A stretch of 64,000 bases of DNA from Serpentinicella sp031432315 (GTDB taxonomy: Bacteria; Bacillota; Clostridia; Peptostreptococcales; Natronincolaceae). Location: positions 1-64,000 of the forward strand of contig NZ_JAVKGO010000007.1 in NCBI RefSeq assembly GCF_031432315.1, written 5' to 3'. Position 1 is the first letter of the stretch. Each line of letters opens with the position of its first letter. The notes under the pieces were generated by a model. That model made no database searches, was not told the origin of the DNA, and was given only the letters and a program-made list of their open reading frames with translations. The position numbers and the translations under genes are program-made. Shown here in pieces: positions 15,333-23,781 of this stretch.

Positions 15333-17402
15333 GTGACTAGTAGATATAAAGTAGTAAGTTTATTTTCAGGAATTGGAGGTTTTGAACAAGGTTTAGATTC
15401 CTCCAAGATAGACGGTGAAGTAGTTTTCGCTTCAGAAATTGAGAAATTTGCCCAAAATTCATATTTAATTAATTATCCAAGGCATAATTTACATGGAGAC
15501 ATCACAAAAATTGATGAAAAAGACATACCTGAGCATGATATTTTGATGGCAGGCTTTCCTTGTCAAGCATTCAGCATTGCTGGAAAGCGAGCAGGATTTA
15601 AAGACACTAGAGGTACATTGTTTTTCGACGTAGGTAGAATTTTGCAAGAGAAAAAGCCCAAAGTGGTGTTTTTAGAAAATGTTGAAAACTTAATAAATCA
15701 CGACCATTCTAATACCATAAAAACAATATTATTTACACTATATGAATTAGGCTATACTATAGATTTTACTGTAATTAACTCATCTGAAATGGGTGTGCCA
15801 CAAAATAGAAATAGAACTTATATCATAGGTATTAAAGATTTCCCGGTGGAGAAATTTAATAAAGATTTTAGAAGTATCAAAATAGATAAATTGAAACAAG
15901 AACTAAATGATATGGACTTTCATAGCTTTAATTTTTTTGATACTTTAAAAGAAGTTAAATCGAATAAAGTAATTAAGGATATTTTAGAGCAGGTTGTTGA
16001 TGAAAAATATTACTTTAACACTGAAAAAATATTTAAATTTTTAGATAGTGTAGAGTACTCCAATGAGTCTAAAAATAGAAAGATTATTAAGTTATTCGAC
16101 TTGCCAAAAGAAGTTCACAATGATCAGGAACGTCAACGGAGGGTACATTCTGTAAATGGAATTTCTCCAACAGTCTTGGCTCGCTCGGATACAACTAAAA
16201 TTTTAGTTAACACTAATCACGGCTTGAGAATAAGAAAGCTTACCCCTATTGAGAATCTAAGAATCCAAGGCTTTGATGAAGAATTTATTTGTAATCTTAA
16301 AAATGCTAAAGTCAGTGATACTCAATTGTATAAACAATCTGGAAATGCTGTAAGCCCCCCAGTTATTAGAGAGATTTTTAATCATTTATATGATTTCCTT
16401 TCGCTTCCCCCAAATAAGCCGTATGAAGAGAAATTCACATTTATAGATTTGTTTTCGGGAATCGGTGGATTTAGAATTGCTCTAGAAAGAAACGGCTGCA
16501 AATGTGTTTTTTCAAGTGAAATTGATAAATACGCTCGTGAAACATACCAGAATAATTTTGGCGAAGAACCATCAGGAGACATTTTCCAAATAACTTCAGA
16601 AATGATTCCCGAACATGATATTTTATGTGCTGGTTTCCCTTGCCAACCTTTTTCTCTAGCTGGAAGAAGACTTGGATTTGAAGATGCTCGAGGCACTTTA
16701 TTTTTTGAAATTGCTAGAATAATTAAGGATAAGAGACCAAAAGCATTTATTTTAGAAAATGTGGCCGGGATAGTTAGTCACGATGGTAAAAAAACGCTAA
16801 ATACTATCTTAAATATTTTGAATGAATTGAATTACAGGGTGGCATGGAAGCTACTAAACGCTAAGGATCATGGAGTTCCACAAAATAGAAACAGATGGTA
16901 TTGTGTAGGGGTAGACAGTGATAAATACGGAAGTATAAATTTGGAGAAGATTTTCCCGACTAAAGAACCTCTTAATTTATTTTTGAGTGATATTATTGAG
17001 GATTCTGTAGGTACAGAATATGATATGTCAAGTATAGCTATAAATAATATGAATTTACATATTGATGAGTTTAAGAAAAAAACAGGGGATAAGATTATTG
17101 ATGGTGAACCTATTATTGCAAATAATATTAGACCATCAAAAGTTTCGTTCAGCGCTAATGGTATTTCTCCTTGTCTTACAGCAAAGATGGGGACTGGTGG
17201 AAATAATGTACCTGTGATCTATGGAAAGAATAGGAAATTTACAACGGGTGAGTGTCTTCAAATAATGGGGTTTCCAAAAGATTATAAAATTAAAGAAAAT
17301 TACAGTCAAACATATAAACAAATTGGAAATAGCATTGTAGTTCCAGTAATTGAACAAATTGCTAAAAACCTGGTTGATAAATTACAAAAATCTAACATAT
17401 AG
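15333..17402 (+). CDS. Tandem (double) DNA cytosine-C5 methyltransferase
   Basis: One 689-residue chain containing two full C5-methyltransferases. First copy, residues about 1-350: LFSGIGGFEQG (SAM site), GFPCQAFSIAGKRAG (motif IV, catalytic Cys), FLENVENL, QNRNRTYIIG, then a target-recognition stretch and KQSGNAVSPPV (motif X). Second copy, about 365-689: LFSGIGGFRIALE, GFPCQPFSLAGRR, FILENVAG, QNRNRWYCVG and YKQIGNSIVVPV. All catalytic motifs are present in both. The two recognition segments differ, which suggests the halves methylate the two strands of an asymmetric site. GTG at 15333 follows GAGGAG and gives the normal start; an upstream in-frame ATG overlaps the controller. The target sequence is unknown. 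Confidence 0.93.
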   Translation: MTSRYKVVSLFSGIGGFEQGLDSSKIDGEVVFASEIEKFAQNSYLINYPRHNLHGDITKIDEKDIPEHDILMAGFPCQAFSIAGKRAGFKDTRGTLFFDVGRILQEKKPKVVFLENVENLINHDHSNTIKTILFTLYELGYTIDFTVINSSEMGVPQNRNRTYIIGIKDFPVEKFNKDFRSIKIDKLKQELNDMDFHSFNFFDTLKEVKSNKVIKDILEQVVDEKYYFNTEKIFKFLDSVEYSNESKNRKIIKLFDLPKEVHNDQERQRRVHSVNGISPTVLARSDTTKILVNTNHGLRIRKLTPIENLRIQGFDEEFICNLKNAKVSDTQLYKQSGNAVSPPVIREIFNHLYDFLSLPPNKPYEEKFTFIDLFSGIGGFRIALERNGCKCVFSSEIDKYARETYQNNFGEEPSGDIFQITSEMIPEHDILCAGFPCQPFSLAGRRLGFEDARGTLFFEIARIIKDKRPKAFILENVAGIVSHDGKKTLNTILNILNELNYRVAWKLLNAKDHGVPQNRNRWYCVGVDSDKYGSINLEKIFPTKEPLNLFLSDIIEDSVGTEYDMSSIAINNMNLHIDEFKKKTGDKIIDGEPIIANNIRPSKVSFSANGISPCLTAKMGTGGNNVPVIYGKNRKFTTGECLQIMGFPKDYKIKENYSQTYKQIGNSIVVPVIEQIAKNLVDKLQKSNI

Positions 17403-17420
17403 GTAAAATTCAATATTTAA

Positions 17421-17473
17421 ATAAAAAGATGATGAATAATATCCAATACGATTATTATTCATCATCTTTATTT
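17421..17473. terminator. Bidirectional terminator between methyltransferase and endonuclease genes
   Basis: AAAGATGATGAATAAT pairs with ATTATTATTCATCATCTTT (one extra base) around a short loop, with A-run and T-run on either side, between two convergent genes. Confidence 0.85.
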
Positions 17474-19082
17474 ATTGTGGCTTAAAAGTGATGTAATACT
17501 TTCCTTTACTTCGGCCAGAACCATTATCAATATGATATGGAATATAAACATCATCAGAAAATGAACTATTAACAAAGACAAAGTTTATATAATACGGATC
17601 CACGAACCAACCCTTACCTGAAAAAATATTGGCTTTCAATGTCTTGTTTTTTTCAATAGTTTCTTTTATTATTTGTTTTGAAATTGTGGTAATTTCCGAT
17701 AAAGCTTCATAATCATATAGATTTTTTATTTGCGCATGGAAATTCTCACTGAAAAATTTTATAAAATTATTTTCATTCATATTTAAATCCTGTGCTATAT
17801 TTTTGTTTAAATGCACCTGTCTTTCTGTGCTATAAAATATAATGGCAGCAATAAAATAATCAATATCTTTTAAGTATGGTAGAAAAGCCGACTTAAAATT
17901 TGTAATTGACATCTTTGTGATAGTGTAACTAGATGAGTTTCTTCTTTTGACAGAGATACCTGAACCTGGGATTAGTCTATATTGCCCAATTTTTTCTAAT
18001 AAATTTTCTGAGAGCTGGTACTCGTTTTGAAGCAATAAATTTCTATCTATTTCTGAATCAGTTTCAATTACATAATTATCTGATTTACAACTAACTTTCT
18101 TTTGAGCATTTTGTGAGTACTTTTTCCCATCTACTTTTACTAGATAATGGAAAGTAGAGTCTGAAAAGTCTAAACGTTCTTTTAAATATGACCATAATGG
18201 GAAATTTTGATTTTTATTCATAATTTTAGATAAATTAAGTTCTTCAATGTCGCCTTCCCTTGTACCATAATTAGCAGGGATATTAATTTTAGCTTCATAT
18301 TTTTCAAGATCATTAGCCATGTCTCCGTATTTGAATTGTATATCTCCACGCTTTTTTTCACCAGATTCTGTGGCCTTAAGACTAGAATTATAAGCTTGAT
18401 AGGACAAATTTCCACAAAGTGGTCGAGTTGTAGAAGGAGTAGTATCAACTTCTATGAAGTGTTTGATATATTCTTGTTTTGATATCCAAATTCCTGAGGT
18501 GAGGGTTCCTTTGTATAAATATTCAGCTGGTCCCGCACCTTTTCCATCAAATAAAGCTCGCAAAATAATTGCTTTTTTATTGCGAATAAAAAAGTTGTTT
18601 AAGCGTTCAAAACTTAAAGGATATTTAGAAATAAAGTCTTTAACCCCAAATCGTCCAATCACAAAGCCTTTTTCATCTTTAATAATAGGTGCAGAGCCAT
18701 CTGTAGTTCCATCTGCCCAAACCATTAATCTTAAATCGTCTTTTTCTTGATTAGTAATATCAGTATTTGAATTTGCCCAATTAATAAAACTTTCTATTTT
18801 TTCCTGATGAACGCTATTTCCAGATCCCATTTTTACGCTAACACCGACACGGTGATTATTTATTTTAATAAAAATGTCTTCCTTGACTTGACCTTTCACC
18901 TTTTCTGAAAAGACAACTTCATTTTCTTTAATTTGAATATTTTCGTGATAACAAATATACTCGACAAATTTTTTTAAGTTAGTCGGTAGTTGTGAGATTT
19001 TTTTCTTATTTATCGCATAAGCTAATAGTGCTTCATTCTTAAATCCATGTGGGTTAGATCCTACAACTCTAATCATTTCCAT
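17472..19082 (-). CDS. Putative restriction endonuclease of the tandem-C5 RM system
   Basis: A 536-residue protein convergent with the double methyltransferase. I do not recognise a named family. An N-terminal region (about 45-95) reads EDIFIKINNHRVGVSVKMG, which fits a PD-(D/E)xK nuclease core (Asp, then a strand ending in V-x-V-K). The C-terminal third is rich in Asn, Lys and aromatic residues and ends YYITFKPQ. Size, soluble composition and position beside a methyltransferase flanked by HTH genes are the main support for the endonuclease call. AAGGAG precedes the ATG. Which residues cleave, and at what site, cannot be told. Confidence 0.68.
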   Translation of the reverse strand: MEMIRVVGSNPHGFKNEALLAYAINKKKISQLPTNLKKFVEYICYHENIQIKENEVVFSEKVKGQVKEDIFIKINNHRVGVSVKMGSGNSVHQEKIESFINWANSNTDITNQEKDDLRLMVWADGTTDGSAPIIKDEKGFVIGRFGVKDFISKYPLSFERLNNFFIRNKKAIILRALFDGKGAGPAEYLYKGTLTSGIWISKQEYIKHFIEVDTTPSTTRPLCGNLSYQAYNSSLKATESGEKKRGDIQFKYGDMANDLEKYEAKINIPANYGTREGDIEELNLSKIMNKNQNFPLWSYLKERLDFSDSTFHYLVKVDGKKYSQNAQKKVSCKSDNYVIETDSEIDRNLLLQNEYQLSENLLEKIGQYRLIPGSGISVKRRNSSSYTITKMSITNFKSAFLPYLKDIDYFIAAIIFYSTERQVHLNKNIAQDLNMNENNFIKFFSENFHAQIKNLYDYEALSEITTISKQIIKETIEKNKTLKANIFSGKGWFVDPYYINFVFVNSSFSDDVYIPYHIDNGSGRSKGKYYITFKPQ

Positions 19083-19121
19083 TAGTTCTCTCCTTTACAT
19101 AAGATAATATTATGCATTATT

Positions 19122-19330
19122 TTACTTACGAACAGTTTCAACAATGTCGTTCAAGTCACAATCTAAAGCATTACAAATTCTAATCAGCACATCAGTGTTA
19201 ATATTCTGCCTCTTACCTAATTTAGCAATTGAAGCAGAGCTAAGCCCTGTAATTTTAAGAAGATCTTGCTTAGTCACACCACATCAATCAATAACTTCCA
19301 ACCATGACTTTATTTCACGTTATCGGGAGT
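19122..19330 (-). pseudogene. Broken Xre-type controller gene
   Basis: On the minus strand the frame GVTKQDLLKITGLSSASIAK...INTDVLIRICNALDCDLNDIVE ends at a TAA at 19122-19124. It clearly parallels the intact controller at 15113. Upstream, WKLLID lies in a different frame and the joint contains a TGA, with further lost bases before it. No complete start-to-stop frame exists. It sits just upstream of the endonuclease gene, where a functional copy would probably have controlled it. Confidence 0.8.
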
Positions 19331-19414
19331 TGAAAAATAGCTCTATTTAAGTTGTAAATGCAGGATTTAAATATTCTAATAAAAGTTACAATATCGGAAC
19401 TAGGGTTGGAAAAC

Positions 19415-19657
19415 CTAATCATAATGATCGGTCTCCTCATTGAAAACAAATAATTTAAATATTTTGACTTCTAAAGCACTAGCAATTTTTTTTATGTTAT
19501 CTAGTGAAATACTTCTACATCCTCTTTCAACATCACTTATGTAGGTTCTATGTAACCCAGAGAGTTCAGCTAATTTTTCTTGAGAAATTCCTTTATCATA
19601 TCTATATTTTCTAACATTAGATCCAAATAAAATTTTAATATTATAATTTTCCATCAT
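19415..19657 (-). CDS. Xre-family HTH regulator (C-protein-like)
   Basis: An 80-residue single-domain HTH: GSNVRKYRYDKGISQEKLAE, then GLHRTYISDVERGCRSIS and IKKIASALEVKIFKLF. This is the classic lambda-repressor-like fold found in C proteins of restriction systems. A GGAGG lies ten bases before a double ATG. It is oriented like the endonuclease gene, with the broken controller between them, so it may now regulate endonuclease expression. A general regulator carried with the island is the alternative. Confidence 0.85.
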   Translation of the reverse strand: MMENYNIKILFGSNVRKYRYDKGISQEKLAELSGLHRTYISDVERGCRSISLDNIKKIASALEVKIFKLFVFNEETDHYD

Positions 19658-19735
19658 GATTTTTTTACCTCCAATTTAAATTGTATAACTGTTGTAGGAA
19701 ATAAGTCTACATACAATAAGTGACATGTCAGGGAT

Positions 19736-19897
19736 AAACCGAGACAGTGACTTTTCTACACATATATGTAAAAAAGTTAATTTAAATATGTATATTAAGA
19801 TATAAGATATAGTTACAGACCTTAAACAATGAATTAAATTATATTATACAGTACAAAAAAGCGAGATAGTAGCAACAAGTTACTATCTCGCTTTTCA
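19736..19897 (+). repeat. Direct repeat flanking the RM island, right copy
   Basis: Counterpart of 13871-14028, about 160 bp, same orientation. It ends in the hairpin GCGAGATAGTA/TACTATCTCGC followed by TTTT (19861-19895), which can act as a terminator. The copy begins with AAACCGAGACAGTG, matching AAACCGGCACGGTG in the left copy. The remaining bases of this intergenic region (19898-20025) show only the ribosome site of the next gene. Confidence 0.8.
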
Positions 19898-20025
19898 ATT
19901 CACTATCTCTCACTTATCCACGCAAATAAATTTTACATAAAAAAGTGTACTTGTTGTCTCTAAATTTTAATAGGATATAACAAGCTGAAATTTATGTGTA
20001 TGAAACGAAAGAAAGGTGGGGGAGA

Positions 20026-21075
20026 ATGAATAGGTTAAATGTATCTGCTCTGTTAGAGGGTATGGTTGTTTCGGAGCCGGTTATTTGTCCAAGTACGAAT
20101 GAAGTGCTTTTAGGTCAGGGGACTAAATTAACGGATTTTAGGATTAAAGGGATTAGAAAAAGGGGCATTAAAGTTGTATCTGTTGTTGACCGGTTTACTT
20201 TGTCTGTTGATCCTATTGATTCAATAAGAAAGGAATTAAAGAAACTGCTGTTAGATGAGATTACTAGATTGGCACCGGATATTGTTGAAGGAAATACATC
20301 TAACAGAATGGCAGATGTGTCTAGGCGAGTGAGAAAAATTGCGCAACGGATTACAACGAATGATAAAATCCTTGAATTTTGTGCGGAGATGAAAATAATA
20401 GATAATGACTTTTTGTATAAACACAGCGTAGCTACTTGTGTAATGTCATTATTGGTTGAGGGAGCCATGGATTTAAAAGAAAGTGAGATCTATAACGTTG
20501 GCATAGCTGGATTACTACATGATGTCGGCTTAAGAGAGACGCCTTATTTACTGAATGGTAAAAAACGAAATAAACAAGAAGAAAGTGCTTGGGGGCAGCA
20601 TCCTACATATGGCTACTATATAACAAGAGAAGTTGGTATGGGCGAGGATATAACGAATATGATTTTATCCCATCATGAAAATTGGAATGGTAGTGGATAC
20701 CCTAATGGTTTAGAAGGAAAGGATATCCCCTTAGGGGCACGTATTATTTCTGTTTGCGAAAATTATGACCGATTAATTAGACTTGAAAAATATCCTCATC
20801 ATCAGGCCATTGAGTTTTTATATGGCGGCGGAAATTATTATTTTGATGCAAAAGTAACTTGTGTATTCACTGAAAATTTATCTGTATACCCCTTAGGTTC
20901 TTTAGTTCGACTTTCTACCGGTGAAGTTGGTGTTGTCGTTAATGTAAGAAAGAATTTAGGTCCAAGACCAATTGTTCGAATTTATTATAATCGTGTAAAT
21001 AGACCTTTAGCTCAGCCAAAGGATATCGATCTTGGTCGGGAAAGAACTGTTTTTATTAATGAGGTCTTAAAATAG
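20026..21075 (+). CDS. HD-GYP domain protein
   Basis: A 349-residue soluble protein. The N-terminal 90 or so residues resemble the region that precedes many HD-GYP domains (VSALLEGMVVSEPVI). The HD-GYP core covers about 130-270: LLHDVGLRETP and SHHENWNGSGYPNGLEG. The canonical HHExxDGxGYP reads HHENWNGSGYP here, an Asp-to-Asn change, so phosphodiesterase activity needs checking. The C-terminal 70 residues form a small beta-rich extension (YPLGSLVRLSTGEVGVVV). GGGGGAG before the ATG at 20026 makes it the likely start; an in-frame codon at 19996 has no ribosome site. c-di-GMP turnover is the probable role. Confidence 0.87.
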   Translation: MNRLNVSALLEGMVVSEPVICPSTNEVLLGQGTKLTDFRIKGIRKRGIKVVSVVDRFTLSVDPIDSIRKELKKLLLDEITRLAPDIVEGNTSNRMADVSRRVRKIAQRITTNDKILEFCAEMKIIDNDFLYKHSVATCVMSLLVEGAMDLKESEIYNVGIAGLLHDVGLRETPYLLNGKKRNKQEESAWGQHPTYGYYITREVGMGEDITNMILSHHENWNGSGYPNGLEGKDIPLGARIISVCENYDRLIRLEKYPHHQAIEFLYGGGNYYFDAKVTCVFTENLSVYPLGSLVRLSTGEVGVVVNVRKNLGPRPIVRIYYNRVNRPLAQPKDIDLGRERTVFINEVLK

Positions 21076-21101
21076 GTTGATTAAATAATCAGGTAAGTAC
21101 T

Positions 21102-21761
21102 TTAAGAAAAAAACAACCTCTCCACTATTAATAACACCGTAATATGCACAGGATAAAAGGCATAGAAGAAATATCTACTTAATCTTATTTTAATTTTGAA
21201 GTCGGTATAAAATAGCGGCAATGCAAAAATGGCGTACATTTGGATGTAATGATTAATGTCTATACAATAGAGTAATGTAAGTCCGGTAAAGCTTAAAATG
21301 GTTTTGTTTTGATCCTCGTAAAATATGTAAAACAATAAAATCATTAAAACACCATAGAGTTCGTAGTCGAAGTAAATAATAAAATAAGTAAATAAAGGAA
21401 TGGAGAGGAACAGTAACATCAATAAACCTCTCCTATTTTTTTCGTATAGATATATTGCTAGAATCCCTATGAGTAAAGTAAAAAAGATGTTTAGACCTCG
21501 TCCAAAAAAAGTGAAGGGTATTTGTGAAACTACTGCAAATAGGCTAAGTCTTAGGACATATTTTTTTAGGTTAGCCGTATTTTTATAGCCAATGACAAGG
21601 TGATATGCAAAAATAGGAAAAGCGATTCTACCTATTATTCTAAATATAATGATGTCGGGAAATAAAAGGGCACCGATATGATCGATAAGCATTGTGATGA
21701 TTGCAATTAATTTGAGTATATCGGTTCTATTATCTGTGTTATGGGGTTGGGCTGTATCCAT
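21102..21761 (-). CDS. TraX family membrane protein
   Basis: A 219-residue polytopic protein with about seven hydrophobic helices. It opens DILKLIAIITMLIDHIGALL and continues IGRIAFPIFAYHLVIGY, the hallmark of the TraX family. TraX of the F plasmid N-acetylates pilin; chromosomal Firmicute members are generally of unknown role and are related to membrane acyltransferases. It is convergent with the HD-GYP gene, with only 26 bases between stops. No conjugation genes are nearby, so a transfer function is unlikely. Confidence 0.85.
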   Translation of the reverse strand: MDTAQPHNTDNRTDILKLIAIITMLIDHIGALLFPDIIIFRIIGRIAFPIFAYHLVIGYKNTANLKKYVLRLSLFAVVSQIPFTFFGRGLNIFFTLLIGILAIYLYEKNRRGLLMLLFLSIPLFTYFIIYFDYELYGVLMILLFYIFYEDQNKTILSFTGLTLLYCIDINHYIQMYAIFALPLFYTDFKIKIRLSRYFFYAFYPVHITVLLIVERLFFS

Positions 21762-21950
21762 AAAAATGATTCTCCTTAGTACATAGTTATTAAAGTATTT
21801 TTCTACATTTATTGTAATTATAACCTAAAAGCAATCATTAATCATGTTGGATTGGTCATGATATCCTCCCTTTGTTTATTATTTTTCTGGTGGGGTAAAA
21901 ATGATGTAAAATAACAGACTTTAATGGTCTATGTAATAAAAAGGGAGATG

Positions 21951-22637
21951 ATGAAGGTGGGCAAAGTGATTCCGGAAGTGGAAGTAGAGATTAGAGGAAG
22001 AATTGTTGAAATGCCCAAGGTTATATATAGCGCCAGTGGCATCAAGATTTTAGGGACCCGGATTAAGTCTTTGCTATTTTCTACTGATGTGGCAGTTATT
22101 GAAAACAATAATGCTGATGCAGTTATTGCGGTTTATCCTTTTACGCCACAGCTATCTATAACAGAGGCTATTTTAGATGTGGCATCCGTACCGGTATTTT
22201 GTGGTGTTGGTGGTGGTGTTACTACTGGGCATCGTTCTGCGGATATTGCCCTACAGGCGGAGTTAAAAGGAGCCTATGGAGTAGTAGTTAATGCACCGAT
22301 TGATCAGGAGACTGTTAAGGATATTAGGGACAAAATTGATATTCCAATTGTACTGACAGTGGTGTCGGAACACGATAATTATCGTGAGAAAATTGAGGCT
22401 GGAGTTAAAATATTGAATGTGTCCGGTGGGGCAGATACAGCAAAGATTGTAAAAAAGATACGCAAGTCTTATCCAGATTTTCCGATTATTGCTACCGGAG
22501 GGCCAACGGATGAAAGCATTGCAGAAACCATTGAAGCTGGTGCAAATGCGATTACCTATACACCGCCTACCGGTGGGGAGATTTTTAGTGAAGTGATGGT
22601 AGCCTATAGGGAAGAAAAGGATGCAGAAAGCGGTTAG
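21951..22637 (+). CDS. TIM-barrel putative hydrolase, conserved in Clostridia
   Basis: A 228-residue soluble protein with alternating strand and helix pattern. A glycine-rich VFCGVGGGVTTGHRSADIA, then LNVSGGADTAKIVKKI, and ATGGPTDESIAETIEAGANA near the C-terminus look like the strand-loop ends of a TIM barrel with a phosphate-binding site. Related proteins are usually labelled hydrolase without biochemical proof. The start is ambiguous: ATG codons at 21948 and 21951 follow GGGAG very closely, a GTG at 21966 follows GGTGGG, and an in-frame ATG at 21924 has no ribosome site. The reaction is unknown. Confidence 0.7.
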   Translation: MKVGKVIPEVEVEIRGRIVEMPKVIYSASGIKILGTRIKSLLFSTDVAVIENNNADAVIAVYPFTPQLSITEAILDVASVPVFCGVGGGVTTGHRSADIALQAELKGAYGVVVNAPIDQETVKDIRDKIDIPIVLTVVSEHDNYREKIEAGVKILNVSGGADTAKIVKKIRKSYPDFPIIATGGPTDESIAETIEAGANAITYTPPTGGEIFSEVMVAYREEKDAESG

Positions 22638-22791
22638 GGGTATATTAATTTAATTTTTAACTAAAAAATAGCTTGTATACAAAATATTGTCATACCATTA
22701 AAGGATTGTGCATATATATTGTCAAAATATAAAAGCACATAGTAATACCATTTAAAGTTAAAGTGCTTTATTCATGTAAAGGGGGAGGACC

Positions 22792-23781
22792 ATGGCAACA
22801 TATCGGTTCAAAAATGGAGAAATCAATTATGACTTTGTTGGAAAACCAGGACAACCAACCATTGTCTTTATTAATGGTTTGACACAACGTATACAGCATT
22901 GGAAATACTATCGGGATCATCTCAATGGTCTGGGCTATAATGTTTTACTTTTTGATTTAATGGGACAAGGTGCTTCGACTAAGCCGACATTATTTATTGA
23001 TTTCAGAGATAACCAAAAAGTGCTATCTGGATTACTAGATCATTTAAACTTAGATAAGGTCTATATTGCCGGCGTATCTTTTGGTGGTGTTGTTACCCTT
23101 CGTTTTGCCATTGAGTATCCAGAAAGAACGAAGGGAATTCTTCCTATGAGTACTTTTAGTGAAATGGACACTCTACTATATACAAAGGGGACAACTCTTT
23201 TTGAAGGGATGGTTAAGGCCGGATTTGAGTACTTAATCAAACTGTTTACGATGTTTAATTTTTCAGCCGACTGGATGGACAAGAATCAAGAAAAATTACC
23301 AACTTTAGTAAGGTCTAGCTTTTCTTATAATGATCTATATGGTATTCAAAACATGATGGAGTCTTTGAATAACTTTAAAGGGTTTACACCGGATTTAAAG
23401 GATATAAAAGCACCAACTTTAATTATGAATGGAGAATACGATTATTTAACACCCCGTAGTTGTCATGAAACCTTGAGAAAACATATTAAAAATTCTAGGC
23501 TGTTACTTATGCAGCATGTGTGCCATGCTTTTACAATTGAAATACCTGAAATTACTTGTAGAATGATCGATTACTTTATTAAAGCAGTTGAGGGGGAAAA
23601 TTGGGAAGGGGACCAATCTGTGTGGATTGCAACGGACGATCCGGAGTCTGAAAAGCTGATGTATCCTTGTGAAGGAGATTATTTAAGGGCAATTCCTGTG
23701 CCGAAGGTAATAGAGGAAGATGAGGAAGCAGATGAGGAAGTAAATGAGGAAAATATTCAGAAAGAAGGGGAAGCGGGATGA
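22792..23781 (+). CDS. Alpha/beta hydrolase
   Basis: A 329-residue serine hydrolase fold. Oxyanion region VFINGLTQ, nucleophile elbow AGVSFGGVV (GxSxG), acid in MNGEYDYLTP and catalytic histidine in HVCHAFTIE: the complete triad is visible. The lid region between strands 6 and 7 is helical and hydrophobic. The last 30 residues form an acidic tail rich in Glu/Asp, unusual for the family. GGGGGAGG precedes the ATG. It overlaps the next gene by 4 bases (ATGA), so the two are translationally coupled. Substrate not predictable; lipase, esterase or C-C hydrolase are all possible. Confidence 0.88.
   Translation: MATYRFKNGEINYDFVGKPGQPTIVFINGLTQRIQHWKYYRDHLNGLGYNVLLFDLMGQGASTKPTLFIDFRDNQKVLSGLLDHLNLDKVYIAGVSFGGVVTLRFAIEYPERTKGILPMSTFSEMDTLLYTKGTTLFEGMVKAGFEYLIKLFTMFNFSADWMDKNQEKLPTLVRSSFSYNDLYGIQNMMESLNNFKGFTPDLKDIKAPTLIMNGEYDYLTPRSCHETLRKHIKNSRLLLMQHVCHAFTIEIPEITCRMIDYFIKAVEGENWEGDQSVWIATDDPESEKLMYPCEGDYLRAIPVPKVIEEDEEADEEVNEENIQKEGEAG

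Noticed and set aside
19144..19350. Plus-strand frame over the broken controller
   Set aside because: It is the antisense of a recognisable HTH pseudogene and has no ribosome site.
21102..21761. Evidence of a conjugative element from the TraX-like gene
   Set aside because: No relaxase, coupling or pilus genes in the window; TraX-like proteins are common as lone chromosomal genes.
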